DNA of 43,504 nucleotides, taken from NCBI GenBank assembly GCA_964429655.1, contig CAYSCZ010000023.1:1-43504 (forward strand). Reading direction: 5' to 3'. Shown here piece after piece: positions 15,578 through 24,131 of this stretch; position 1 is the first letter of the stretch; the number at the start of each line of letters is the position of its first letter. The translations under genes and the position numbers were made by a program. This DNA is from CAYSCZ01 sp964429655 (GTDB taxonomy: Bacteria > Bacteroidota > Bacteroidia > Cytophagales > Cyclobacteriaceae). Under the pieces are notes generated by a model. It saw only the letters and a list, made by a program, of their open reading frames with translations. It searched no databases and was not told where the DNA came from.

Positions 15578-18298
15578 TTAATTTTCAAAGGCTGACTTAA
15601 CAATCTCTTCTTGTTCTTTCTTGTGAACTTTAAGGTAGCCCGTTGCCGGAGAAGCACTAGCTTTTCTTGTTAACGGTTTGATATCAATATCTTCAATGAT
15701 CCTGTTAAGGTATGACCAATATCCCATGTTTTTCGGCTCCTCCTGTACCCAGTATATCTCAGGGTCTTTGTACTTCTTCAATATACTATCAAATTGCTTT
15801 CTAGGGAAAGGAAATAACTGCTCAAGCCTGATAACGGCTACTTCTCTGGTCTTGCGTTTTCGTTGCTCTTCGTGAAGATCAAAATATACTTTCCCCGAAC
15901 AAAGAAGAATTCTGGTAACGTTTTTATTGGTCACATAATCATCCCCTATTATTTCTTTAAATCCCCCTTTTGTGAATTCTGAGATAGGTGAAACCACTTT
16001 TGGATGCCTTAATAAAGATTTAGGAGAGAATACAATACATGGCTTTCTAAAATCCCAGGTTACCTGTCTTCTCATCAGGTGAAATAAGTTTGACGGTTGT
16101 GTCAGATTGGCTACAATCATATTTTCCTCTGCCGCCAACTGTAAAAATCTTTCAGGCCTGGCATTAGAATGCTCTGGCCCCTGACCTTCATATCCATGGG
16201 GTAACAAAACGACCAAACCGTTCATACGTTGCCATTTACTTTCAGCACTGGCAATAAACTGGTCAATTAATACCTGTGCCCCGTTGGCAAAGTCACCAAA
16301 TTGCGCCTCCCATACAATGAGTGCATTTGGAGTAGCCATAGCATACCCATATTCAAAGCCTAATACCCCGAATTCAGACAAAAGGGAATTAAATATTTTA
16401 AATCTATACTGATCCTCCTTAATGTGATCAAGGTTACAGTATGGGTCATTGGTATTTGCATCAAACACATAAGAATGCCTATGGGAAAATGTACCTCTTT
16501 TAACATCCTGACCTGACATTCTAACGATCTTTTTCTCGCACAGTAATGAGCCATAAGCGAGTAATTCCGCATCAGCCCAGTTAAGTATTTCCTTTTCAAA
16601 AAAATTCGTCTTGCGTTCTTTTAGTAATTTTTCGATTTGCCTCAAAGGTTTAAAACCTTCAGGTAGGGTGGTGAGCGCGTTACCCACCTTGGTCACAATG
16701 TCTTCCGGAATACTGGTTTCAGGCGACTGATCAAAGTCCTCAGGTGTGGATTTTCTTAAATGGTGCCATTCCTCCTCAATTTTTTGTGGTTTATAAGACA
16801 ATGGATTCTGTTTTACCTCATTTAATCTATCCTGGAGTTGGCTTTTGAATTCCTTATCAAGCCTGTTGGCTACCTCTTTGTCTACATCACCACGTTCAAT
16901 AAGCTTCTTCACATAAATTTCCCTTGGATTAGGATGCTTAGCTATTAGATTATAAAGCTTAGGCTGTGTAAATTTAGGCTCATCACTTTCATTATGTCCA
17001 TGTCTTCTATAACCAAGTAGGTCAATGAATATATCTCTGCCAAATTTTTGCCTGTATTCCACAGCAAGATTGGCTGCAAAATTTATAGATTCCGTATCAT
17101 CCCCATTGATGTGAAGAATAGGTGCGTCAATAATCTTAGCCAGGTCGGTACAGTAAATACTTGACCTTGCATCATCGTAGTCAGTGGTAAAACCCACCTG
17201 GTTATTGATCACAAAATGAATGGTACCCCCCGTAGTATAACCATCCAACCTTGACATCTGGACGATCTCATAAACGATACCCTGTCCGGCAATAGCAGCA
17301 TCCCCATGGATGAGTACGGGTATTGCTTTCTTCAAATCACCTTTGTATTCATCATCAATTTGTGCTCTTGTGTAACCCAACACCACGGGGTTTACAGCTT
17401 CCAGATGTGAAGGGTTCGGCGCTAACTTAACGTATACATTTTTCTGGGAGAGGGTCTCGATGTAACTGGAATATCCAAGGTGATATTTTACATCCCCATC
17501 ACCCATTGTGAGGTCAGGGTCGGTATTGCCCTCAAATTCACTAAATATTTCTTCATAGGTCTTACCCATGATATTCGCCAGTACATTTAACCTTCCCCTG
17601 TGAGCCATGCCAATGACTACTTCCTCTACATCAAACTCAGCAGCCCTGTTTATTACTTTATCCAGAAAAGGAATCGTATTCTCTCCTCCTTCCAGCGAAA
17701 ATCTTTTTTGCCCTAAAAATTTTGTATGTAAAAAATTTTCAAAAACAACGGCCTCACTAAGTTTTGATAATATCCTCCTTTTATCGGTCAGTGAAGGTTG
17801 GAAATCCCCACCATCCTTTTCACACTTATCTCTAAACCAGTCGATAATGGCTGGATCACGCATGTGCATATACTCAAACCCAATAGAGCCGAGATACATT
17901 TTTTTTAATCGATCGATAATTTCCCTGAGTGAGGCATCCTCCAATCCAATTTCTCTGGAAATTTCAAATTTTTGATTGAGATCATCATCGATAAGGCCAA
18001 ATTCCGTATGGTCTAACCTCGCATTATGTTTTCTTCTTGGACGAACCGGATTGGTATCTGACTTCAAATGGCCCCTGGACCTGTAAGCATAAATAAGGTC
18101 CCTGACTGATGTTTCCTTAGCAGAAACAGGAGCTTCAACAGTTACCGCTCCGTTGTCTCCATGTTCCAGTGAAAATTCAAAGCCTTCGAAGAACTTTTGC
18201 CATGATTCATCGACCGATGCTGGATCATTTTTATAGGATTGATAAAGACCGTCGATGTAGCTGTTATCAGCATTAGAGATGTATGAATATTTATCCAT
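15578..18298 (-). CDS. sucA: 2-oxoglutarate dehydrogenase E1 component
   Basis: 906 residues from the chosen ATG, which gives the usual MDKYSYISNADNSYIDGLY start; a TTG two codons upstream would give 908. The thiamine-diphosphate enzyme decarboxylates 2-oxoglutarate and transfers succinyl to the lipoyl groups of OdhB. Visible landmarks: the N-terminal segment with SWQKFFEGF, KRFSLEGGE, the active-site GMAHRGRLNVLAN, the cofactor region HGDAAIAGQGIVYEIVQMS, the E1o motif GYRRHGHNESDEP, HSNARPERFLQLAAEENM and the C-terminal NMGYWSYLNR. It is the first gene of the sucA-odhB-lpd operon. A candidate promoter lies 26 bases upstream of the ATG. Confidence 0.96.
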   Translation of the reverse strand: MDKYSYISNADNSYIDGLYQSYKNDPASVDESWQKFFEGFEFSLEHGDNGAVTVEAPVSAKETSVRDLIYAYRSRGHLKSDTNPVRPRRKHNARLDHTEFGLIDDDLNQKFEISREIGLEDASLREIIDRLKKMYLGSIGFEYMHMRDPAIIDWFRDKCEKDGGDFQPSLTDKRRILSKLSEAVVFENFLHTKFLGQKRFSLEGGENTIPFLDKVINRAAEFDVEEVVIGMAHRGRLNVLANIMGKTYEEIFSEFEGNTDPDLTMGDGDVKYHLGYSSYIETLSQKNVYVKLAPNPSHLEAVNPVVLGYTRAQIDDEYKGDLKKAIPVLIHGDAAIAGQGIVYEIVQMSRLDGYTTGGTIHFVINNQVGFTTDYDDARSSIYCTDLAKIIDAPILHINGDDTESINFAANLAVEYRQKFGRDIFIDLLGYRRHGHNESDEPKFTQPKLYNLIAKHPNPREIYVKKLIERGDVDKEVANRLDKEFKSQLQDRLNEVKQNPLSYKPQKIEEEWHHLRKSTPEDFDQSPETSIPEDIVTKVGNALTTLPEGFKPLRQIEKLLKERKTNFFEKEILNWADAELLAYGSLLCEKKIVRMSGQDVKRGTFSHRHSYVFDANTNDPYCNLDHIKEDQYRFKIFNSLLSEFGVLGFEYGYAMATPNALIVWEAQFGDFANGAQVLIDQFIASAESKWQRMNGLVVLLPHGYEGQGPEHSNARPERFLQLAAEENMIVANLTQPSNLFHLMRRQVTWDFRKPCIVFSPKSLLRHPKVVSPISEFTKGGFKEIIGDDYVTNKNVTRILLCSGKVYFDLHEEQRKRKTREVAVIRLEQLFPFPRKQFDSILKKYKDPEIYWVQEEPKNMGYWSYLNRIIEDIDIKPLTRKASASPATGYLKVHKKEQEEIVKSAFEN

Positions 18299-18323
18299 TA
18301 CCAATTTATAGTAGTTGACTTTT

Positions 18324-18355
18324 CAAATTTAGACTTTAAAATAATTTATAAAAAA
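18324..18355 (-). promoter_or_regulatory. Candidate Bacteroidota-type promoter for sucA-odhB-lpd
   Basis: On the minus strand TAAATTTG (18331-18324) is an exact TAnnTTTG -7 box, with TTTT (18355-18352) 20 bases upstream as a one-mismatch -33 box. It lies in the 69-base gap between mnmD and sucA, 26 bases before the sucA ATG. Confidence 0.4.
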
Positions 18356-18367
18356 TTGCCTATGCGG

Positions 18368-19039
18368 TTATGCGTTTTTTATTGCTCTTGTCATCTCACG
18401 CTTGCCGGATGGGCCAGGAATTATCTCAACCTTAAACCTTAGTTTTTTAAGGTTCCTTTTCAATTGGCCTGTGCAACTGTAAGTGATCCATATGCCATGG
18501 GTCTTCAACATCTCAAAACACTTCTGAATCATTGCTATAGACCACATTTCGGATTGCTTGTTTGGTGCAAATGCATCAAAAAAAACAACATCAAAATAAT
18601 CGATGGGAGGCGTAAAATTTTCAAATGCATTGTTGACTTTATTTATGCTGAAAAATTTATTTAAAGCTATTGCTTGATCCCAATCCAACTTATTGATTTT
18701 TAACAAATTATCAGTAAGGGATGGCTCACCATAGTTCAATAGATTAAATATGTCACTATGTAAAGGCCTGTTATCGATCGCTTGATATTCAATATATATT
18801 TTATGGTTTATTGCATAATTGAAAACCAGTGCTGCATTAAGGCCGGTCCCATATCCAACCTCAAATACCCTGATATTTTCTAATGCTTTTTGAAGATGAT
18901 AATGCTTTAGTCCCTGATCCATAAAGACATGTACCGATTCCTGAAGCGCGCCATTTCGTGAGTGATAGGTTTCATTGATTGCCGGGTTCAGTAAAGTAGG
19001 TGAACCATCTCCGGTATCGATGATTTTAAGATTGCTCAT
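18368..19039 (-). CDS. mnmD: tRNA 5-methylaminomethyl-2-thiouridine methyltransferase MnmD
   Basis: 223 residues from the ATG that begins MSNLKIIDTGDGSPTL; an upstream in-frame ATG would add 18 residues buried in ispF and unlike the family. It is an SAM-dependent methyltransferase of the MnmD/MnmC-N type (DUF752) that completes the mnm5 modification of wobble uridines. Visible motifs: ETYHSRNGALQESVHVF near the start, the SAM motif VFEVGYGTGLNAAL, DVVFFDAFAPNKQSEMW, and the end GPSGKREMTRA. There is no FAD-dependent MnmC-C domain, so it is the stand-alone methylase. The start overlaps the end of ispF by 14 bases, which implies coupled translation. Confidence 0.88.
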   Translation of the reverse strand: MSNLKIIDTGDGSPTLLNPAINETYHSRNGALQESVHVFMDQGLKHYHLQKALENIRVFEVGYGTGLNAALVFNYAINHKIYIEYQAIDNRPLHSDIFNLLNYGEPSLTDNLLKINKLDWDQAIALNKFFSINKVNNAFENFTPPIDYFDVVFFDAFAPNKQSEMWSIAMIQKCFEMLKTHGIWITYSCTGQLKRNLKKLRFKVEIIPGPSGKREMTRAIKNA

Positions 19040-19523
19040 TTTTGTAAAGCAAGACCGTTGCATGTGCTGAAACACCTTCTTCCGCACCCACAAACCCTAA
19101 TTTTTCTGTTGTAGTAGCTTTTACAGATATCCTGGATTCATCTATTGACATTACCGATGATAAACATTTCTTCATTTCGGGAATGTGAGGATTGATCTTC
19201 GGTTTTTGAAGACATATGGTGGTATCTATATTAATGATTTCATAATTTTCAATGCGCATCATCTTACAGACTTCCATTAAGAGTAACTTACTGTCGATAC
19301 CTTTATATTTCGGATTTTGGTCTGAAAAATGATAACCAATATCGCGCATATTGGCAGCTCCCAATATCGCATCACATATTACATGAATAAGCACATCAGC
19401 ATCGGAATGGCCAACTGCTCCGGCTATATGATCTATTTTAATACCACCAAGCCAAAAATCTGCGCCTGCTTCCAATCTATGAACATCATACCCATAGCCT
19501 ATTCTAAAATTTCCAGGGATCAT
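19026..19523 (-). CDS. ispF: 2-C-methyl-D-erythritol 2,4-cyclodiphosphate synthase
   Basis: 165 residues, the usual size. It cyclises CDP-methylerythritol 2-phosphate in the MEP isoprenoid pathway. The metal ligands are visible as YDVHRL (Asp13, His15) and DADVLIH (His47), matching Asp8, His10 and His42 of the E. coli enzyme. GAVGHSDADV, LLGAANMRDIGYHFSD and the C-terminal KATTTEKLGFVGAEEGVSAH stretch are family signatures. The start overlaps the M16 peptidase stop by 4 bases (ATGA) and the end overlaps mnmD, so the three genes form a tightly coupled operon of unrelated functions. Confidence 0.95.
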   Translation of the reverse strand: MIPGNFRIGYGYDVHRLEAGADFWLGGIKIDHIAGAVGHSDADVLIHVICDAILGAANMRDIGYHFSDQNPKYKGIDSKLLLMEVCKMMRIENYEIINIDTTICLQKPKINPHIPEMKKCLSSVMSIDESRISVKATTTEKLGFVGAEEGVSAHATVLLYKNEQS

Positions 19524-20761
19524 GATTTATTATATCTGTAAAATAAAGTGGAAGAATTATTTATATCGAAAATAGTATTGGCCTGGTTGATAACATCTGA
19601 TAAGGTTACTTTCTCAAATATTTCCAATTCTTGATTTACATTATCAATATTTCCCACGAAACTAGAAAAAGCCAGGTTCAATGCACGGTTTAATAATTCA
19701 ATATCAGAAAAAGCTTTATGAGCGATGACTTGATTCTTAACTTTTTCTAAAACCCTATGAGAAATTTCACCTGATTTTATTTGCCCTGTTATGCTTTCTA
19801 TTGCCTGGTTAGCTTTTTCTAGAGAAATTCCATGATTTAATTTCCCTGATATTACCAATAATCCGGGATCAATGGATCCGGTCTGAAAACATTGAATGTC
19901 ATGAAAAATATGATCTTTTTTAACAAGATTTTCATAAAGCAGCGAAGACCTTCCCCTACCTAATACATCCGAAAGAATATCAACCGGGTAATACCTTGGG
20001 TCGGTGCGTGCGGGCATATGAAAACATTTATAAATTGCCTCATAAGGCACCTCCCGTATCACCTCATCTTCTCGGGGGGATTGTTGTATGGGCTCTTCCG
20101 GGATACTGTTTACACTATGCTTAGCGCTTTCAATTGGTCCAAAATATTTTTCAGCCAGTCTGATAATTTCATCTGGATTAACATCTCCTGCTACAGATAA
20201 AATAGCATTATCAGGGGTATAATATGTGTAGAAAAAATCTTTGACATCCTGTAATGTGAATTTTTCTATGTGTTCTACTGACTTGCCAATTGTTGGCCAC
20301 CTGTAAGAATGTTTTTTATAAGCCAATGGCCTCATTAACAGCCAATAATCACCATAAGGCTGGTTCAAATACCTTTGCTTGAACTCTTCTATAACTACGT
20401 TACGCTGCGTCTCAAGTACATCTTCCTTAAAAGAAAGACTAGCCATGCGATCAGACTCTAACCAAAAAGCGGTCTCAAGATTATTAGACGGTAATGAGAT
20501 ATAATAATTTGTGAAATCCGGTGTGGTAAATGCATTATTCTCTCCCCCAACCTTTTGGAGTTCATTATCAAAAGATTCAACATTTAACGACCCTCCAAAC
20601 ATTAAATGCTCAAATAAATGGGCAAACCCTGTCTTATCCTGACTTTCATCTCTAGAGCCAACTTTGTAAAGAAGATTGGTAACAGCCACCTGACTGGTAT
20701 GATCTTCATGGATAATAATTTCCAGCCCATTATCAAGAAAATGTTGTTGAAATGCTATCAT
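19520..20761 (-). CDS. M16-family zinc metallopeptidase (single pitrilysin-like half)
   Basis: 413 residues. The inverted zinc motif HLFEH (His48, Glu51, His52) with upstream KVGSRDESQDKTGFAHLFEH is diagnostic of M16 peptidases; the third ligand is probably a Glu in VVIEEFKQRY. The C-terminal half has the usual second M16 domain (DILSDVLGRGRSSLLYENLV). No signal peptide is seen at the chosen ATG, so it may act in the cytoplasm, although Bacteroidota relatives are often exported. A second, inactive M16 partner often follows such genes but is absent here; ispF follows instead with a 4-base overlap. A -7 box ends 8 bases before the ATG, implying a very short leader. Confidence 0.9.
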   Translation of the reverse strand: MIAFQQHFLDNGLEIIIHEDHTSQVAVTNLLYKVGSRDESQDKTGFAHLFEHLMFGGSLNVESFDNELQKVGGENNAFTTPDFTNYYISLPSNNLETAFWLESDRMASLSFKEDVLETQRNVVIEEFKQRYLNQPYGDYWLLMRPLAYKKHSYRWPTIGKSVEHIEKFTLQDVKDFFYTYYTPDNAILSVAGDVNPDEIIRLAEKYFGPIESAKHSVNSIPEEPIQQSPREDEVIREVPYEAIYKCFHMPARTDPRYYPVDILSDVLGRGRSSLLYENLVKKDHIFHDIQCFQTGSIDPGLLVISGKLNHGISLEKANQAIESITGQIKSGEISHRVLEKVKNQVIAHKAFSDIELLNRALNLAFSSFVGNIDNVNQELEIFEKVTLSDVINQANTIFDINNSSTLFYRYNKS

Positions 20762-20768
20762 AAAACGT

Positions 20769-20776
20769 CAAATGTA
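20769..20776 (-). promoter_or_regulatory. Candidate -7 box for the M16-ispF-mnmD operon
   Basis: Minus-strand TACATTTG fits TAnnTTTG exactly. No good TTTG-like -33 box lies at 19-21 bases. Transcription starting about 7 bases on would give an almost leaderless message for the peptidase gene. Confidence 0.28.
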
Positions 20777-20808
20777 CTGCATTTTCATATCTATGGCTTG
20801 AGAAAGTA

Positions 20809-20816
20809 TAGATTTG
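20809..20816 (+). promoter_or_regulatory. Candidate -7 box for the branched-chain E1 gene
   Basis: TAGATTTG on the plus strand fits TAnnTTTG exactly, 16 bases before the ATG at 20833. A TTTT lies 23 bases upstream, slightly far for a -33 box. It shares the 71-base divergent gap with the M16 promoter. Confidence 0.33.
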
Positions 20817-20832
20817 TATTTTTTATTGAGAT

Positions 20833-22809
20833 ATGGACTTTATTAAAGGTGATTTAACAGATCAGCAGCTATTATCATTTTATGATTACTTGCTAAGACC
20901 ACGCCTGATTGAAGAAAAAATGCTGATCTTGTTACGCCAGGGAAAAATTAGCAAATGGTTCTCGGGCATTGGACAAGAAGCTATTTCCGTAGGTGCTGCC
21001 CTAGCATTGTATCAGGATGAATATATTCTAACAATGCATAGGAACCTTGGGGTATTTACCACCAGAAACATTAACTATGAAAAACTATTCGCTCAGTTTC
21101 AGGGGAAAAAATCTGGGTTTACCAAAGGAAGGGATAGATCTTTTCATTTCGGTAGTAAGGAACATCATATTGTTGGTATGATCTCTCATCTTGGTGCGCA
21201 AACCGGTGTGGCAGATGGCATTGCGCTTGCGTCTAAATTGAAGAATGAAGAAAAGGTAACCCTGGTATTTAGCGGAGATGGAGGTACTAGTGAAGGTGAC
21301 TTTCATGAGGCTGTTAATGTAGCCAGTGTTTGGCAGTTGCCGGTTATCTTTCTTATAGAGAATAATGGTTACGGGCTTTCTACTCCCAGTCACGAGCAAT
21401 TTACCATTGAGTCTTTTGTTCATAAAGGGCCGGGCTATGGAATAGAAACAGAAAGCATGGATGGAAATAATTTGCTAGAGGTATACCATGCCATTAGAAA
21501 AATAGCTAAAGAAGTAAGAAAAAACCCGAGGCCGTTTTTAGTTGAGGCCAATACATTCCGTATGAGAGGTCACGAAGAAGCCTCCGGCACGAAATACGTT
21601 CCCATTGAATTAATGAACTATTGGGCAGGAAAAGATCCTATTAAAAATTTTGAAGCTTTCCTGGAAGATGAGAAGATCTTAAATGATGAAAATAAAAGAC
21701 AAATTAAAGGGAATATAAAAGCAAATATCAATAGAGCAGTAGATGGTGCATTTAATGAAACAGACCTTATTGCTAACCAGGATGAAGAAGAAAGAGATCT
21801 CTTTTATCCCTATCATCCTAAAAGTTATGATCTTGATTTCGAAAATACCACGAAAAAAAGATTTATCGATGCCATTTCAGATGGCTTAAAAGAATCATTA
21901 GAGCACTTCCCTGAACTCATCATTATGGGCCAGGATATAGCGGAATATGGCGGAGTATTTAAAGTAACAGAAGGGTTTTATGAAATTTTTGGGAAATCTA
22001 GAATAAGGAATACACCAATCTGTGAGTCTGCTATTATTGGAGCCGCCCTTGGTCTTTCAATTAAAGGGATAAAATCAATTGTAGAAATGCAATTTGCTGA
22101 TTTTGTAACCTGCGGATTTAATCAGATTGCGAATAACCTGGCAAAAACACATTATAGGTGGGGCCAAAATGCAGACGTGGTTATAAGAATGCCTACAGGA
22201 GCCGGGGTAGGCGCCGGACCTTTTCATTCTCAATCAAATGAAGCGTGGTTTTTTCATATGCCCGGGTTAAAAATTGTATACCCATCCAATCCATTGGATG
22301 CAAAAGGGCTGCTTAACGCATCCATTGGAGATCCTAACCCTTATTTATTTTTTGAGCATAAAGCACTGTATAGATCAATCAGCGCAGAAATCCCAAATCA
22401 TTATTATCAGCTAGAAGTTGGAAAAGCTGAAATAAAACAATCAGGGGAAGATGCTACCGTAATAACTTATGGTATGGGAGTCCACTGGGCATTAGAAATT
22501 GTGAATGAAATTAATGCCAACGTGGAAATCATAGACCTGAGAACTTTGATACCCTATGATAAATCAACCATTGAAAAATCAATTAATAAAACGAATAAGG
22601 TGATTATTTTACATGAAGATACGTTAACCGGGGGAATCGGAGCAGAAATCGGTGCATGGATAGGTGAGAACTGTTTTACACAACTGGATGCCCCTGTATT
22701 TCGGGTAGGCAGCCTTGATACTCCCGTACCTTTCTCATCCGGGCTTGAAAAAAACTTTTTGCCAAAAAATCGTTTCAGAGTGAAGTTGCAAGAACTTCTT
22801 GTATTTTAA
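20833..22809 (+). CDS. Branched-chain 2-oxoacid dehydrogenase E1, fused alpha and beta subunits
   Basis: 658 residues. The alpha half (about 1-320) has the thiamine-diphosphate motif FSGDGGTSEGDFHEAVNVAS (from about 146) closing on ENNGYGLSTP, and RGHEEASGTKY in the phospho-loop region. The beta half (about 340-658) opens KRFIDAISDGLKES and contains GQDIAEYGGVFKVTEGF, RMPTGAGVGAGPFHSQSNEA and a C-terminal transketolase domain with DLRTLIPYD and LHEDTLTGGIGAEI. Fusion of both subunits is common in Bacteroidota. It is expected to decarboxylate branched-chain 2-oxoacids for branched-chain fatty acid precursors and amino acid catabolism; pyruvate cannot be excluded. No E2 gene lies beside it, so the acyltransferase must be elsewhere, while E3 could be the nearby lpd product. 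Confidence 0.93.
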   Translation: MDFIKGDLTDQQLLSFYDYLLRPRLIEEKMLILLRQGKISKWFSGIGQEAISVGAALALYQDEYILTMHRNLGVFTTRNINYEKLFAQFQGKKSGFTKGRDRSFHFGSKEHHIVGMISHLGAQTGVADGIALASKLKNEEKVTLVFSGDGGTSEGDFHEAVNVASVWQLPVIFLIENNGYGLSTPSHEQFTIESFVHKGPGYGIETESMDGNNLLEVYHAIRKIAKEVRKNPRPFLVEANTFRMRGHEEASGTKYVPIELMNYWAGKDPIKNFEAFLEDEKILNDENKRQIKGNIKANINRAVDGAFNETDLIANQDEEERDLFYPYHPKSYDLDFENTTKKRFIDAISDGLKESLEHFPELIIMGQDIAEYGGVFKVTEGFYEIFGKSRIRNTPICESAIIGAALGLSIKGIKSIVEMQFADFVTCGFNQIANNLAKTHYRWGQNADVVIRMPTGAGVGAGPFHSQSNEAWFFHMPGLKIVYPSNPLDAKGLLNASIGDPNPYLFFEHKALYRSISAEIPNHYYQLEVGKAEIKQSGEDATVITYGMGVHWALEIVNEINANVEIIDLRTLIPYDKSTIEKSINKTNKVIILHEDTLTGGIGAEIGAWIGENCFTQLDAPVFRVGSLDTPVPFSSGLEKNFLPKNRFRVKLQELLVF

Positions 22810-22833
22810 TTAGAAATTAATAACATTGGTTTT

Positions 22834-23691
22834 GTGAATAGAACAATTTTTGTTTTGAAATTAAAGTATTTCTTAGTGCCCCTCTTTCTACTATTACTTC
22901 CTCTTGTTAGTAATGCACAATTACTTGAGGACAGAAATAAATTAAAAAATGTCAAATCAAAAAGTAAGAAGCCTTTTTTTCTGTTTGACCGGGGAGTAAA
23001 GTCAACCGCAAACAAGAAAAGGAATTTTAAGAGGTATGATCCTAAAACCAGGTCTATTGTTAACATCTTCAACAAGCGATTAAAAGATGTGGAGCTGCGT
23101 TCTCAATCGCCCGGTTGGGGAAATAAACTAAGTGACCCGGGTATCCGTTCGGCTTCAGGTAGGTATACCATAAAAAGAAACGATACAAATATACGATCAG
23201 CATCAGGTCAATGGACGATCAGACGCACTGATCCCAATGTCAGAAGTATATCACAATCACAGCAATTCTCTTTAGATTTTAAAAAATACCAAAAAAATCG
23301 TCCCCTCAATATTACTTCTGGTTATCAGGGAAATATAAATCAGGGCGGTTTAATAGAAAAAGTCCGTGAATACATGGCACATAGAAAGCAGGCCAATTAC
23401 AAGGGCACCGGAATCGAAATCAAAACAGATAAATACTATAAAAAAAGAAATGAAGCATTCAGTTCTTTTGATGGAATGGCCAAAAGAAATACAAAAGATA
23501 AATCCATGCACCCCAGTGCCGCGTATTTAACAGGTAAAAGGATATCATCCGATAAAATAAGTAGTGGTTATAAATCCTTTCACCTGTTTTGGACAAGAAC
23601 ATTTGGAAACAAAGTGCAACCTGACGCCGTTACAAACAAGCTTAAAAAACCAAAGTTTGATAAAAAAGAAAAAGAAATTTGGTACTATTAA
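22834..23691 (+). CDS. Secreted repeat-containing protein of unknown function
   Basis: 285 residues from a GTG start 25 bases after the E1 gene; I chose it because it gives a complete signal peptide (hydrophobic 13-24, cleavage after SNA). I do not recognise the family. The mature part is very basic and Asn/Ser-rich. A short tandem repeat spans about 100-150: three units of the form D-[PT]-[GN]-[IV]-R-S-[AI]-S followed by an aromatic/basic stretch (DPGIRSASGRYTIKR, DTNIRSASGQWTIRR, DPNVRSISQSQQF). A weaker unit (DPKTRSIVNIF) precedes. It probably works at the envelope. The ytxJ-like gene starts 7 bases downstream, so the two are co-transcribed. Confidence 0.72.
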   Translation: MNRTIFVLKLKYFLVPLFLLLLPLVSNAQLLEDRNKLKNVKSKSKKPFFLFDRGVKSTANKKRNFKRYDPKTRSIVNIFNKRLKDVELRSQSPGWGNKLSDPGIRSASGRYTIKRNDTNIRSASGQWTIRRTDPNVRSISQSQQFSLDFKKYQKNRPLNITSGYQGNINQGGLIEKVREYMAHRKQANYKGTGIEIKTDKYYKKRNEAFSSFDGMAKRNTKDKSMHPSAAYLTGKRISSDKISSGYKSFHLFWTRTFGNKVQPDAVTNKLKKPKFDKKEKEIWYY

Positions 23692-23698
23692 GAGGCCT

Positions 23699-24064
23699 AT
23701 GAATTGGATTAATATTGAAAAAGATGAAATGTTGGAGGAATTAAAAAAAGAATCCTTCAATCAACCGGTTATTATTTACAAGCATAGCACGAGATGCTCT
23801 ATCAGTGCGACAACTCTATTCCGGTTGGAAAGAGGCTGGAATTTTGAAGAAATTGGTGATTGTAAGTTTTTTTTTCTTGACTTGATCCGGTATAGAAAAA
23901 TTTCCAATGAAATTGCCGACGTGTTCAATGTAGAACATCAATCACCCCAAGTACTGGTTATTGTTAATGGTTCTTGTATTTACCACGCATCCCACTTAAG
24001 TATAAACTATGCCTCAATCAACGAAGCAATAAAATCTTCAAAATTTGAATCACAAAGACTATAG
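23699..24064 (+). CDS. ytxJ: Bacillithiol-system redox protein YtxJ-like
   Basis: 121 residues from ATG 23699 (MNWINIEKDEMLEE); longer in-frame starts run back into the upstream gene and are not protein-like. The thioredoxin-like fold has a single redox cysteine, Cys33, in IIYKHSTRCSISATTLFRLE, followed by FFLDLIRYRKISNEIAD and SPQVLVI with the cis-Pro. This is the YtxJ (DUF2847) pattern, a monothiol bacilliredoxin candidate that would act on bacillithiol mixed disulfides in the cytoplasm. Bacillithiol is known in several Bacteroidota, but no bsh genes are in this window to confirm it. An AGAGG ribosome-binding-like tract precedes the ATG. Confidence 0.83.
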   Translation: MNWINIEKDEMLEELKKESFNQPVIIYKHSTRCSISATTLFRLERGWNFEEIGDCKFFFLDLIRYRKISNEIADVFNVEHQSPQVLVIVNGSCIYHASHLSINYASINEAIKSSKFESQRL

Positions 24065-24131
24065 AGACCTCTAACTTTCACAGTTAATTTTCCGTTTGCA
24101 TTGATACTTTCTTAACTTTATGTGAGTTTTT

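Noticed and set aside
19040..19093. Upstream ATG for mnmD
   Set aside because: It would add 18 residues inside ispF; MSNLKIIDTGDGS is the family-like start.
23564..23698. Longer start for the ytxJ-like gene
   Set aside because: The extension lies inside the upstream gene in another frame and is not protein-like; the ATG at 23699 has a good upstream purine tract and gives the normal length.
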